Source: Artemia franciscana (taxonomy: Eukaryota; Arthropoda; Branchiopoda; Anostraca; Artemiidae). Taken from it: DNA of 64,000 nt. The position numbers were made by a program, and so were the translations under genes. Numbering within the stretch: the stretch's first letter is position 1; each line of letters starts with the position of its first letter. The notes beneath the pieces were generated by a model. That model was not told the DNA's origin. It ran no database searches and was given only the letters and a program-made list of their open reading frames with translations. Shown here piece by piece: positions 45,871 through 59,959 of this stretch. Location: NCBI RefSeq assembly GCF_032884065.1, contig NW_027062665.1:1437060-1501059 (forward strand). The letters are read 5' to 3'.

Positions 45871-46740
45871 TTAATCAAGGTATCATAGGGGATACCAGCC
45901 CTTGAAACCCTAGTCTATTGCTGCTAAATTGTGTATATCATTAATTTTACGTTGATTACTACAGTCCAACTTTTCAGTTTTTCAGCTTAAGAACTGAAAT
46001 GTCGAATTGCAATTTAAATTTTGGACGAAACATTAATACACTCTAAGAATTTGCGATTATGACTATTTTAGTTCAATAAGTCCCTATTAATGTCTCTACT
46101 ACGGAATTCTGGGTGGACGAAGAGGGTTAGTATGGTTCATATCGAGGGAAATTACATGTGATTTTTGATCTAATACGTGACTGAAGCCATCAAAAGCTTT
46201 ACATTAGAATTCTTTAATCAATAGATAAATTATATACATATGTTTAAATACATTGAAGTATTTCATATGCATAGAAAAATTACCATTTAAAATTTCTGAA
46301 AATAAAGTTCCTAGTGGTATTTGTCGACCTCCAAATAAATTTCCTGGTGGGGCTGATAATGGCCCGCGACGCCTTTTAAACATCTTTCTCCGTAGGCATA
46401 TGAATTCTATACTTTGTGCTATATAGTGAATTATTTTAATTAATTCGTAATCTTCTATCTTTTTCCACATATATCTGAAGGATCATAGAGAGTTATCAGT
46501 TTGGACATTAAAATGCCTCTTTTAGTATCTACCCCCATCCCAGACAACACGATGACTCACCCTCTTCTTCAAGATAACCTACAGGCAATTACACATCACC
46601 AAACGCAATTTCATAAAATATACAGTGAATCAACTTGGCTAAATCCAGTGTTGCCACCATGCCCAATTAATTCCTCTGCAACTGGGAAACATAAAATATA
46701 GTTTTTGGATATTTTTTAATAGATAAACTCCTCAAAATTT
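45871..46740. other. Stretch without recognised gene
   Basis: ORFs at 46204-46470 (minus, 88 codons, KKIEDYELIKIIHYIAQSIE-like N part) and 46501-46701 (plus, 66 codons) show no domain I recognise. Confidence 0.35.
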
Positions 46741-47295
46741 CATTTAATTACAAATTTGCCCTCTTTGGGACAAAGTCATAGTTTGGTGCCGTAGAATAAG
46801 AAAAAAAGAATACTTTCTCAAAGCACAATCTTTGTGGTAACCTAAAATTAAACTTTTATCTTACGTTCGAGTAAGCTCTCTCCCAATTTTCCAGGACCTT
46901 CAGTTTGATACGATCACCTTAGGAGGAAATAAAAACAAAAAAACCTGCATCTATCACCTTTGTTAGGAACTTGCATTTTGTAACTTGGAGCTTGAAATGT
47001 CTATTGGAAGGGTTCTCCGCCATGATGAATCTAATTGAGTGATCTTCATTACAATCGCTTGCTTTTTGTCGGCGTTTCCTCATTTTTTTAACAATCAAAC
47101 AAGCTCTCTCAGATTTGTAGCTTCTGTTGGGTAACAATAAACTGAATGAATATTATATATTTTGAATCATCATATAAAGGCATTTCTGTTGATGGGTCCA
47201 TTATCATGAAAATTCTATTTTTAGTTTGGTTAATATTGACCCGAGTCACATTTTATTTACCGTTCGTTATTATGAATATTTTGATAAAATTAGCT
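46741..47295 (+). repeat. Old Family A 3' part relic
   Basis: Follows the order of the Family A 3' third with heavy divergence: CCAGGACCTTCAGTTTGATA CGATCACC, GCATCTATCACC, GGAGCTTGAAATGTCTATTG, CTCAGATTTGTAGCTTCTGT TGGGTAAC, CATTATCATGAAAATTCTAT, TTGACCCGAGTCACATTTTA, and finally CCGTTCGTTATTATGAATAT TTTGAT in place of the terminal hairpin. An ancient copy. Confidence 0.7.
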
Positions 47296-47439
47296 AGCGA
47301 TAAAAAAAAATTATTTGAATGTATTCATTTTTTTCATTTGGATGGGAATACTGAAAAAAAAAGGATTTTTTTTTTCTTTACACACTTCCGTGTGCATGTT
47401 CCACTTTTTCTCAGCGTTATGGGGACCTCTCCCAGCCCC

Positions 47440-47955
47440 TATGTGTTTTGCTATCAGTTACTTCTGATCTGAATAATTATAGTCTTCGTAATACAAAAAT
47501 CAGATTCATGTTCCTTTTACTCCTTGTGTTTACTCCTTTAATGGCGAGTCATAGTATTTGGTATAAGTTGCCTTAATCAGCTCGAAAGTGCCACTCATTT
47601 GGTTGTCAAAAAAATTATTTTTTGACTTCTTTGAAGTTATATCTATCTATTTATTTGTATTTCTTATATATTAATTATTATCTTCTTGGATTTTATTTAA
47701 TCTACTTAATTAATTTAGTCTGTTCAATCCATTTAGTTTCGTTTTTTCTTTTCTTCTCCTTTTTCCTCTTCTTTCTGTCAGTAAATTATTATTTAAATTT
47801 TTTATTTTGCTTTTTCTTCTCTGAGTAAGTGGCTCGTTTGCATTCCTCCTTTTTTACAGGCCAGCGAGCCTTTGGGATCGTTTCATTTCACATACAATTT
47901 CATATTGTATGTGTATTCCGTGATGAATAAATCTTATCGTATTTTATCTTTCGCT
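47440..47955 (+). mobile_element. CR1-like LINE 3' end fragment
   Basis: NYSLRNTK followed by SIWYKLP (47475-47575) resembles the ORF2 C terminus of CR1-like elements (compare YDTRNSNN and VWN at 11400-11480). It is followed by a T-rich 3' UTR with GGCCAGCGAGCC and the end ATGAATAAATCTTATCGTAT TTTATC near 47955. Tail and protein evidence are both weak, but they agree in order and spacing. Confidence 0.5.
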
Positions 47956-49455
<1,500 letters not shown>

Positions 49456-49587
49456 TGATTCACTTGCTATGTCAAATAGCTTATACTTGTTGGCAATCTG
49501 GGGAAATTGATGTCTCAGACTTATTCTTGATCTCTCATTACTAACAAACGGGAAAAGGTATTTATTTCTTGATCTTGACTAAATTAG

Positions 49588-50884
49588 ATATAAATGGCTT
49601 TCTCTTAATTTTGATCAGACGGTTTTGAGAAATAAGGGGCGGGGAAAGATGCGTAGATTCCCTCCAATTTTTCGGTTACTTGAAAAGGTGACTAGAAATT
49701 TTAATTTTTAACGAACGTTTTTATTAGTAAAAAATATACGTAACTTAAAAATTAACTTACGTAACAAACTTTTATATTCTTATATTTTATTATGTATATG
49801 GGGGGGGGATTTTCCCCTCGTTAATACCTCACTCTTTATACTATATCTTAAGTTTTGTCCCAATTGTTTAAGAATGACCCCTGAATCAGAAAGGCCGTAG
49901 AATTAGTAGTTGAAATTACTAAAAATACTTTAGCATAAAGAGCGATGTATTTGTTTCCTCCTAAATACCCCGTTCTTTATACTAAAGTATTTTTAGAACC
50001 CCTCATATGCTTAATAATCTCTATTTGTTTTAAGTTTTAATGCTACTTCTTACTTTCAATTGAAAAAGCTTTTTCATGTTTATTTTTTCATTTTTTTTAT
50101 AGTAATGCTAGAAAATCCTGCGCCCTTTTCATTGAGTTTCTCTTCCTCCATGACATATTTCTCCAAGGAAAGATCCTCCCACATAGCCCCCTCCCTTCAA
50201 CCCAACCCCCCAAACCAAAAGAATACCCCTGAAAATGTCTGTACACTTCCCAATAACCATTACTGTATGCAAACACTGGTCAAAGTTTGTAACTTGTAGC
50301 CCCTCCCCCAGGGACTGTGGGGGAGTAATTCATCCCCAAAGACATAGTTATTATGATTTTCGACTATGCGGAACAAAATGGCTATCTCAAAATTTTGATC
50401 TGTTGACTTTGGGAAAAAATGAGCGTGGGAGGGGGCCTAGGTGCCCTGCAATTTTTGGTCACTTATAAAGGGCACTAGAACTTTTCATTTCCATTAGAAT
50501 GAGCCCTCTTGCGACATTCTAGGACCACTTGGTCGATACGATGACCCCTGGGAAAAAAACAACAAATAAAACAAACAATTTTTGTTTCCACATTTTTGTA
50601 GATATGAGCTTGAAATTTTTGATATGGGGTTCTCTGATACGCTGAATTAAGATTATATAACTTTTAGGGGGTATTTTATCCTATTTTCCAAAATAAGGTA
50701 AATTTTCTCAGGTTCGTAAATTTTGATGACAAAGACAAAATTTTATTAAACTTATATATTTAAAATCAGCATGAAAATCCGATTCTTTTGATGTATCTTT
50801 TAGCATCAAAATTCCTATTTTTAGAGTTTCGTTTACTATTGAGCCGGGTCACTCCTTACTACAGTTCATTATCACGAACTGTTT
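49588..50884 (+). repeat. Family A, 5'-truncated copy (A12)
   Basis: Lacks the 5' hairpin; begins in the first module (GGCTTTCTCTTAATTTTGAT CAGACGG). It has the extra mid-element hairpin (49920-49998) of the second subtype and ends CAGTTCATTATCACGAACTG then TTTAA at 50884. It abuts the C-terminal remnant of the nested CR1-like LINE. Confidence 0.88.
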
Positions 50885-50959
50885 AAAAAAGATGTGCTTA
50901 TTTTCAACCAAAATTTTCGTGCTATGGAGAAAAATTACCACTAAGTTGGATATTCAAAA

Positions 50960-51790
50960 ACTATATGCCCAAATTAAGTGAAAAATTTGTTACAAATCAA
51001 AAATATCCAGAAACAAAAAAGATTTATAGTTTTATAATTTTTCAGTCTTCCTAAGCTGTGTTAAAAAATGGTACAAAATATTTATTGATTTATTTTGAAC
51101 AATTTGGAGTCCTCGTAAATCCGAAAGGAATCTCAACATCCAGACGCTTGGGAAATAGTGAAATTAACATTCAACTAATGACAAATATACAGTCCTAACA
51201 ATCTGGTACAGAAACAGAAACTTCAATTTATGCCAACAACCAATATTCCTGGACAGTATTGGCACAAGTTTACTAATATCTACTTCAAACAACATAGTTG
51301 AATCTATATAAATGCCTAAATATCTGAATACATCGACTGTTTTTATTGAGGTAATTTAAATATAAATAGTTTGAACAGACATACGCCTCACTGACTTCGA
51401 ACTTCTGCCAAAAAACAATAGATTCCGACTTCTCTATGTAGGGTATTAGTCGATTGTCATGAAACCAAGAATTTGCATTCAGAGCAATAGTTTTGAGGAA
51501 AAATCGTAGGTCCTTCTCATTGTCCACCTTCAAACTAATTGCTGTGTCATCTGCAAACAGTATTGGTAATTCTTCTTCTGAAGGCATGCAATTTGGAAGA
51601 TCATTTATATAAATTAAAGAAAAAGCATGGTCTCCAATACAGACCACTGAGGCACCTCTATGTTTTCTACTGCAAAAATATGAGATGATCTTTCACAAAC
51701 TTGCATTTTAAAACTTCTTTCACATAAATATGATTTCACTAGGTCAAGAGCTATTCCTCGAATTCATATATTTTCCAACTTATCAAAAAT
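50960..51790 (-). pseudogene. CR1-like LINE, C-terminal half of RT (segment 3 of 3)
   Basis: Minus strand: FDKLENI, GIALDLVKSYLCERSF, then YINDLPNCMPSEEELPILFA with FADDTAISL (catalytic aspartates intact, 51285-51647), then VDVFRYLGIYIDSTMLFEVD and CWHKLKFLFLYQIVRTVYLS near 51190. This continues the LINE whose upstream parts lie at 55506-55620 and 57351-57860, separated by the RTE-like insertion (51791-55505) and a Family A copy. Several frameshifts and stops. Confidence 0.8.
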
Positions 51791-53221
51791 AGATAGTATG
51801 AAAACAAAAGGATTGTAAAGAAAGTGGAGAAAGCATTAAAATATGAACTAAGAAGGTGTGAAGTGGAGGCCATCGATAAAATTGCCGAGGATCTGGAAGA
51901 TGCAGCTAGACGGCATAATAGTAAAATACTGGCATGTTAGTAAATTGAGAGGGAGTAGTCAATCCGGACTTATCTCGGTTAAAGATAGGATCAAGGCTAC
52001 AATCAGTGATATGGAAAGAATAAAAGAGAGATGGGTCGGACATTTTGAGAATGTACTAGATCGAGATACAGTGACAGGACAAGATAAAGGGGAAAATAAA
52101 AAGGTTTTTGATACCTTGGATGTGAAAGAAGTCTCGTTTTGTGAGGAAGAATTAGCAACAGTAATAAAAAGATTAAAAAATAATAAGGGTTCAGTTCCTG
52201 ATAGTGTGGTAAATGAGTCTTCTAAATATGGTGGCTCTGAGGTTAGAAATAAGTTACTGAAGGCTACTAATATGATTTTTGAAAAAGAGGAAGTACCTAA
52301 CAATTTTAGGAGAACCTTAGTTAAACCACTGTATAAGAAAGGTGATAAGGGTTAGTGTAGTAATTATTGAGGAATTAGTCTGGTCTCTAATTTTAGACAA
52401 TTTAAATTTAATTTTAGAAAAATTGTATTAGGCATACAATTTTAGGAAAGCCTTAGTTAAACCACTGTATAAGAAAGGTGATAAGTGTTAGTGTAGTAAT
52501 TATTGAGGAATTAGTCTGGTCTCTTTAGGTAGTAAATTACTTAGTAATATGATACTTTTTAGATTGAGAGATGCTGTAGACAAAGATTTAAGAGAAGAAC
52601 AGTGGGGTTTTAAAAAGGTATAGGATGTGTCGACCAAATTTTCACTCTTAGGCTAATAATTGAAAAGTGGCTTAAATGTCAAATACCTTCAGTCCTCAGT
52701 TTTATAGATTATGAGAAGGCGTTCGATTCTGTTGATAGAAGAGCATAAGCGAAGGTCTTATCCTTGTGTGGCAAACCAAACAAATACAAAAAAAGTGATT
52801 AGTGCTATGTGCGAGAACAGCACCGCTGTGGTTAAGGTAGGAAATGAGGTTAGCAGCTGTTTTTGTATTAAATCAGGATTTAAGCAGGGTTGTGTTCTTT
52901 CCCCATTTATATGGACCATTTTGAAATGGATCATTTTGAAAGACTTTGTCTTAAGGAGAACAAGAAAGGCACCACAGATGCAGATGGGGAAGAAAAACTT
53001 CTGGAATTGGACTATACTGATTATTTGAGTATAATAGATGCAAAAAAAAGGAATTAAATTTTAGAGGTATTGCGAGTTCAGGGTGCTAGGATAAGTTTGG
53101 AAATTAATATTAAGAAGACTAATTCTCTGAGGCTAGAAATAAGTGAAGATGAAAAGGTGAGGTTGGGTAACGAAAGATTGTTCAGGTGGGCAGCTTCGTT
53201 CACCTTGGTAGCCTTATTAGT

Positions 53222-54263
53222 ATAAATAAAAAACAAGTTTTTTTTAACTGCAAGTAAGGAGTGAAATTAAAACTTAAAACGAACAGAAATTATTCCGTCT
53301 ATGAAAGGGGTTGTTCCCTCCGCAACACCCCGCTTTTTACGCTAAAGTCTGACTCAGTCACAACTCTACTTTTAAAACAATAACAAAATTTAGTGTAAAG
53401 AGCGAGACGTTGTGGAGGGGACAACCCCTTTCATATACAGGTTAATTTCTGTTCCTTTTAAGTTTTAATTTCGCTCCTGACTTGCAGTTAAAAAAAAAAC
53501 TTGTTTTTTTTTGTTTAATTCCTGAAAGTTTTTGAATTAACACATTTCTAGATTTGGGTTTACCGCACATGAATAATTAAATTGAAATTTGTATATTGAT
53601 TTTTTTTGCTAATTGGCTTTCTCTTAGTCTTGATCAGACGATTTTGAGAAAAATGGTGTGGGAGGAGGCCTAGTTGCCCTCCAATTTTTCGGTTACTTAA
53701 AAAGGCAACTAGAATTTTTAATTTTTAACGAACGTTTTTGTAAGCAAAAAATATACTTAACTTACAAATTAACTTACGTAACGAACTTCTATATTCGCAT
53801 ATTTTTATTATGTATATGAGGGGGTTTTCCCCCTCATTAAAACCTCGCTCTTTACACTAAAGCTTTAATTTTGTCCCAACTCTTTAAGATTTACCCCTGA
53901 ATCACAAAGGCTGTAGAATAAATAGTTGAAATTACTAAAAATACTTTAAGGAGCAAGGTATTGTCGAGGAGATGAACCCGCTTATATACGTAATATTTTA
54001 TGTTCGTTTTAAGTTTTGATGCTGCTCATTACTTCCAGGTGAATTATTTTTTTATTTATTTTCTCATTGTTTTTTTAGATAATGCTAGAAAATCCTGCAT
54101 CCCCTTCATAGAAATTCTCTTCCCTCATGATAAAATCCTCCATAGAAAGATCATCCCACGTATTGTTATCAAAATATTGTTGTCAAAATTCCGTCTTTTG
54201 AAGTTTCGATTACTATTAAGCCGGGTCGCTCCTTACTACAGTTCATTACCACGAACTGTTTGA
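53222..54263 (+). repeat. Family A copy inside the RTE-like LINE (A13)
   Basis: 5' hairpin complete (arms CCCTCCGCAACACCCCGC type, with some divergence between arms), first module, middle region, then a deletion near 54165 joins to the last ~100 bp and the terminal hairpin (CAGTTCATTACCACGAACTG, TTTGA at 54263). LINE sequence continues immediately after as GACGGTGGGAGC AGTGAAGATG (the KDGGSSEDVK part of the ORF), which locates the insertion site to the A-rich AGTATAAATAAA. Confidence 0.88.
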
Positions 54264-54306
54264 AAGACGGTGGGAGCAGTGAAGATGTTAAAAGTAGAAT
54301 AGCCAA

Positions 54307-54974
54307 TTGACCCCTGAATCACAAAGCCTGTAGAATAAATGGTTGAAATTACTGAAAACACTTTAGCGTAATGAGCGAGGTATTTTAGGAAGAGATGAAC
54401 CCCCTATGTGTAATAGTTTTGATCGATTGACTTGGGAAAAAAGAGCATGGGAGGGGGCCTAGGTGCCCTCTAATTTTATTGGTCACTTAAAAAGGGCACT
54501 AGAACTCTTAATTTCCATTAGAATGTACCCTCGCGTCACATTCTAGGACCACTTGATCGATACAATCACACTTGGGGAAAAAGCAAACAATCAAATAAAC
54601 AAACAAATAAATAAGAACGCACCCGTGATGGGTCTTCTGGCAAAAAATATCAAGTTCCACATTTTTGTAGATAGGAGCTTGAAACTTTTACAGTATGGTT
54701 CTCTGATACGCTGAATGGGATGGTATGATTTTCGTTAACATACTATGACTCTTAGGGTGTATTTCTCCCTAAATTCCAAGACAAGGCAAATTTCCTCAGG
54801 CTTGTAACTTTTGCTGTGGAAGACTAAATTTAATGAAACTTATATATTTAACATCAGCATATAAATCTGACTCTTTTGATGTATCTATTAGTATCAAAAG
54901 TCTGTTTTTTAGAGTTTCGTTTACTATTGAGTCGGGTCGCTCCTTACTACAGTTCGTTACCATGAACTGTTTGA
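54307..54974 (+). repeat. Family A fragment inside the RTE-like LINE (A14)
   Basis: A second, deleted copy 43 bp after the first. It starts at GACCCCTGAATCACAAAGCC, has a deletion in the middle hairpin/second module, and ends with a terminal hairpin (one mismatch) and TTTGA at 54974. Confidence 0.85.
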
Positions 54975-55505
54975 AATTTTGTTTGGAAGAATAGGAAGAT
55001 AAGTCTGCAGACTATGATAAGAATGTCGGAAGGCATAGTGATGATTTCGGTCGAATATGACTCAGAAGCACTGGTGCTCTAAAAAGTAGATGGAGATTTA
55101 CTAGATGTTTTCCAGAGAAATTGCCTACGGATTTTTCTGGGTAGCCGGCTGACTGACCGTACTTCAAAAGTAGTTTGTAAGAATAATTTGGTTGAACCTG
55201 CTTTCTAGGGTTATAATGAAAAAAAGGCTCTGATGGTTAGGGCACGTTCTGTGGATGAAGTATTGGAGATTGTCGAAGATTCTCCGTTTCGGTCTAACCG
55301 TCTAGGGCTAAACGGGAAGCGGGTCAGCCTCGTCTAGGGTGGTAGGATGTCATAAACAAAGATTTAAAGGAAGTGGGCACTTCCTGTGAGGGTGTAAAGA
55401 GGTAGGGTTTGAATAGATTGGGATGGAGAAGGAGCGTGCGTAGCTGTGTTTGCCTCAGGCAGCTTTGTGCTGCGGTGAGTTTTTAGTTGTAGTAGTTGTT
55501 TTAGT

Positions 55506-55620
55506 AGTAGTAACATCAAGAAGAATTGAATGGTCTATTGTATGAAAAGCTTTTTTAATGTAAAAAAAATAGTTGCAGCCATATAATTATAATCCATAGG
55601 CTCACATAAAAAAAATTCTT
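55506..55620 (-). pseudogene. CR1-like LINE, RT motif A segment (segment 2 of 3)
   Basis: Minus strand reads EPMDYNYMAATIFFTLKKAF followed by HTIDHSILLD, i.e. the conserved KAFDTIDHSILL block of motif A, with one frameshift. It is bounded by the RTE-like insertion on the left and Family A copy A15 on the right. Confidence 0.78.
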
Positions 55621-57350
55621 ATCAAACAGTTCGTGGTAACGAACTGTAGTAAGGAGCGACCCAGCTCAATAGTAAACGAAACTCTAAAAAACGGAATTTC
55701 GATGCTAAAGATATATAAAAAGAATCGGATTTTTATGCTGATTTTAAATATATAAGTTTCATCGAATTTAGTCCTTGTCATCAAAAGTTACAAGCCTTAG
55801 AAAATTTGCCGTATTTTGGAAAATAGGGGGTAACATCCCCTAAAAGTCATAGGATCTTAACGAAAATCACACCATCGCATTCAGAATATCAGAGAATCCT
55901 AAAGAAAAAATTTCAAGGTCCAATCTACAAAAATGCGGAATTTCGTATTTTTTGCCATTAGACAAATCACCGGTGCGTGTTTATTTGTTTTTGTTGTTTT
56001 TTTCCAGGGGTCATCATATTGACCAAGTGGTCCTAGAGTATTGCAATAGGGCTCATTATAACGGAAATGAAAAGTTCTAGTGCACTTTTTAAGTGACCAA
56101 AAAAATTAGAGGGCACCTAGGCCCCCTCCCACGCTCATTTTTCCCCAAAGTCAATGGATCAAAATTTTGAGATAGCCATTTTGTTCCGAATAGTCGAAAA
56201 CAATAATAACTATGTCTTTGGGGATGACTTACCCCCCACAGTCCCTGGGGGAGGGGCTGCAAGTTACAAACTTTGACCAATGTTTACATACAGTAATGGT
56301 TACTGGGAAGTGTACCGACGTTATCAGGGGGATTTTTTTGGTTTGGGTATGGGGTTCAGGGGAGGGGGCTATATGGGAGGATCTTTCCTTGGAGGAATAT
56401 TTCATGGGGGAAGAGAAATTCAATGAAAAGGGTGCAGGATTTTCTAGCATTACTATTAAAAAAAAAAACAATGAAAATATAAACATGAAAAAGTTTTTTC
56501 AATTGAAAGTTAGGAGAAGCATTAAACGAACAGAGATTATTACGCATATGAGGGGTTCTAAAAATACTTTAGCATAAAGAGCGAGGTATTTAGGAGGAGA
56601 TAAATACTTCGCTCTTTATGCTAAAGAAATTTTAAGTAATTTCAACTATTTATTCTATGCTCTTTCTGATTCAGGGGTCATTCTTAAAGAATTGGGACAA
56701 AACAAGATTTAGTGTGAAGAGCGAGGTACTAACGAAGGGACCAACCCCCTCATATATATAATCAAAAATATAATAATATAAAAGTTTGTTACGTAAGTTA
56801 ATTCTTAAGTTACGTATATTTTTTACTAATAAAAACGTTCGTTAAAAATTAAAAGATCTAGTTGCCTTTTTAAGTAACCGAAAAATTGGAGGGCAACTAG
56901 GCCTCCTTCCCCACCCTTTATTTCTCAAAATCGTCTGATCAAAACTACGAGAAAGCCATTTAGCCCAAAAAAGAATTAATAGGCAAATTTCATTTTAATA
57001 ATTTATGTACGGAGAGCCAAAATCAGATATGCATTAATTCAAAAACTTTCGGAAATTAAATAAAAAGAACAAGTTTTTTGAAATGAAAATAAGGAGCGAC
57101 ATTAAAACTTAAAACGAACAGAAATTATTCCGTATATGAAAGGGGCTTTTCCTCCTCGACACCCCGCTCCTTGCGCTAAAGTTTGATTCTTTCTCGCAAC
57201 TCTACTTTTTAAAACAATAAAAAACTTTAGCGTAAAGAGCGGGGTGTCGAGGAGGAAAAGCCCCTTTCATATACGGAGTAATTTCTGTTCGTTTTTAGTT
57301 TTAATGTCGCTCCTTACTTTTATTTCAAAAAACTTGTTTTTTTATTTAAT
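55621..57350 (-). repeat. Family A, full-length copy inside the CR1-like LINE (A15)
   Basis: From ATCAAACAGTTCGTGGTAAC at the left to ATTTAAT at 57350; 1730 bp, second subtype with the extra hairpin (56564-56635). The 5' hairpin (about 57056-57350) has arms of the CCTCCTCGACACCCC type and a loop in the same element-relative orientation as the copy at 35691. It sits between segments of the same LINE; AGAATT adjoins both ends in LINE orientation and is a possible 6-bp target duplication. Confidence 0.92.
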
Positions 57351-57860
57351 TCTCTTAAAGAAATGATGTAAAGCAGATACTGCTTGCGTTATTAACCTAC
57401 CACTCAAGGAACCAAACTGATTGGGAGAAAATAAATCATTCTTTAGTAGAAATGAAGTAAACTTATCCTTTACTATCTTTTCAAGGAACAGGTGACTTCA
57501 GAAACAGGTGATTAAACTGTAACAGGCCTACAGTTGTTTCGATCATCTTTGTCACCTTTTTTACATAAGGTAAAACCTTAGCTATTTTTAGAAAAACAGG
57601 AAAAATGCATTTTTATACAAGAAATAAAATATGTAAAAGCGACTGAGAAATTACAGCAGCTAAATCTTTAAACAAAGAAGTCAACATACCATCACAACTT
57701 GTGGAAAATCCATTTGTCAAACTACTACCTGCTTTTTGGTACTCCAAAAATTTAATAGGGTACATGAATATAGTCCTATCTACACTGTTTGGTAAATATT
57801 TTTTATGATCACGTGTTCCATCAAGAATTTATTATCCACCAGAAAATCCAGAGAAACATA
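57351..57860 (-). pseudogene. CR1-like LINE, N-terminal RT segment (segment 1 of 3)
   Basis: Minus strand: FFPVFLKIAKVLPYVKKV, which in the shifted frame gives KKGDKDDRNNCRPVTV, then EKIVKDKFTSFLLKNDLFSP followed by NQFGSLSGRLITQAVSALHH up to the Family A insertion at 57350. These are the fingers/palm start of a CR1/Jockey-type RT. Stops and frameshifts present. Confidence 0.8.
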
Positions 57861-57989
57861 AGAAAATCGGAAAAACCTGTAAATTCAACTTGCCTGCATT
57901 CCCGGTCATAGAATCGTGCGGAGATATACGATGATAAATTTGGTTTTATTGTTTAAATTTAATTCTAATTAATGCACTTATCTATGAAT
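57861..57989. other. Short spacer, possibly more of the same LINE
   Basis: No motif identified; ends in CACTTATCTATGAAT (57975-57989), also found at 48320-48334 next to a solo Family A end. Confidence 0.35.
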
Positions 57990-59317
57990 AAAACAGTTCG
58001 TGGTAACGAAGGGTAAGTAAGGAGTGACCCGGGTCAATAGTAACCAACACTTTAAAAAATGGAATTTTGATACCAATAGATATATAAAAAGAATGGAATT
58101 ATTATAATTTTAAATATGTAAGTTTCATTTAGTTTAGACTATTTCTTTTTCAGCTACGAGCCTGATTTTTGTCTGGTACGAGCCTAAAATCTGTCTGATT
58201 TTAGAAAAAAGGAGGAATCAACCCTTAAAAGTCATAGAATCTTAATGAAAGTCACACCATCAGATTTAGAGTGTCAGAATACCAATATGTAGAGGTTTCA
58301 AGCTCTTAACTGTAAAAATCCCCAATTTTGTATTTTTTTTTTGCCAAAAGAAAGATTACGGATGCGTCTTTATTTATTTTTTGTCCAGGGGAAATCGTAT
58401 CGACTCGATGGTCCTAGAATATCGTGAGAGGTCTCGATCAAACGCAAATTAAAAGTTCTACTGTACTTTTTAAGTTACCAAAAATATTGGTGGGCAACTA
58501 GGCTCCCTTTCCCGCCACTCTTTTCCCCTAAATCGTCCGATCAAATTTTTTAGATAGCTATTTTGTTCATCATAGTTGAAAGGCCCAACAAATATGCCTT
58601 CGGGTATAAAATGAGCCCCCCAAAGCCCCAAAATAAAGGTCCTTAATTTACAAGATTTGCCCATAGTTTGCGCATAGTATTTGTTATTGGGAAGCATGCA
58701 TACATTTTATGGTGGGTTGGTGGGGGGGGGGGTGAGTTTACTGCAGGGTGTTTTTCCACGGGTGAATTCTCCACGAGGAGGGAAGTTTTCAGGGGTAGGA
58801 ATTTTAGGGGAAGTATGCACTGGAGAAATTTACAAGAATTTCTATACATAAGTCTTTTTATATATCTTGCTTTCTCTTTTACGTCTCAATTTTACACGTG
58901 AAGTTGTTAAGGGTAATGGTCCTAGGCGAAATTTCACCGATATTGAATTGTCTAAAGGATACTTCAGTGGAGATGGAATTTTTCCGTGGAGTTGGGGCCA
59001 GATTTCCTGGGATTATTTAAAATGAATCAGAGATTGAACAAAAAAATTAACTGAAAGCATGGAGCGACGTTAAAACTTAAAACGAACAGAAATTATTACG
59101 TATGTGAAGGGTATTGCCTCCTCCTCAGCACCTAGCTCCTTAATGTAAAGTTTGAATTTTGTCCCAATTTTTTAAGAACGTCAATTGACACACAAAGGCC
59201 ATTTAATTAGAACAATAAGAAACTTCTGAAAAAGTACTAAAAGAAAAATTAGCTTAAAGAACGGGATGTTGAGGGAGAGGCGAACCTTACTTTCAACTGA
59301 TTTTTTTTTTATTTAAT
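57990..59317 (-). repeat. Family A, diverged copy (A16)
   Basis: Left end AAACAGTTCGTGGTAACGAA GGG, with the terminal hairpin incomplete on the inner side. The body is followed with clear divergence to about 58660, a G-rich unrelated or rearranged part follows (58700-59030), and the family resumes with ATTAACTGAAAGCATGGAGC, GACGTTAAAACTTAAAACGA, the middle hairpin, and an end ATTTAAT at 59317. An older subfamily than the copies at 55.6 and 60.6 kb. Confidence 0.75.
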
Positions 59318-59917
<600 letters not shown>

Positions 59918-59959
59918 AAAAAAACTATATACGTTGATAAAAAAACGAAAAATAATAGC

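Larger units (their letters stand above)
51800..55450 (+). pseudogene. RTE-like ORF2 reverse transcriptase, decayed
   Basis: In order: KRIVKKVEKALKYELRRCEV (about 51802), a one-base loss, then a 165-codon frame (51858-52355) with KDRIKATISDMERIKERWVG, HFENVLDRD, VVNESSKYGG and LVKPLYKKGDKG. A 136-bp tandem duplication (52301-52436 and 52437-52572) repeats the KPLYKKGDK...GISLVS segment. Next come the frame with LRDAVDKDLREEQWGF, motif A FIDYEKAFDSVDRRA followed by a stop, then KVGNEVSSCFCIKSGFKQGC VLSPFIW (52711-53028) and LDYTDYLSII, where the catalytic YADD has become YTDY. After the Family A insertions the C-terminal part resumes: VDGDLLDVFQRNCLRIFLGS RLTDRTSK. Many stops; long dead. Confidence 0.82.
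51791..55505 (+). mobile_element. RTE-like non-LTR retrotransposon, 5'-truncated, split by Family A
   Basis: Plus-strand LINE inserted into the minus-strand CR1-like LINE. Its own sequence is 51791-53221, 54264-54306 and 54975-55505; the gaps are Family A insertions. The 3' end is TAG/GTA-rich (TTGTAGTAGTTGTTTTAGTA GTAG, 55485-55505). Flanks ATCTATTTTTGAT-type (left) and ATTCTTCTTGAT-type (right), read on the minus strand, are similar and may be a diverged target duplication. Confidence 0.8.
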
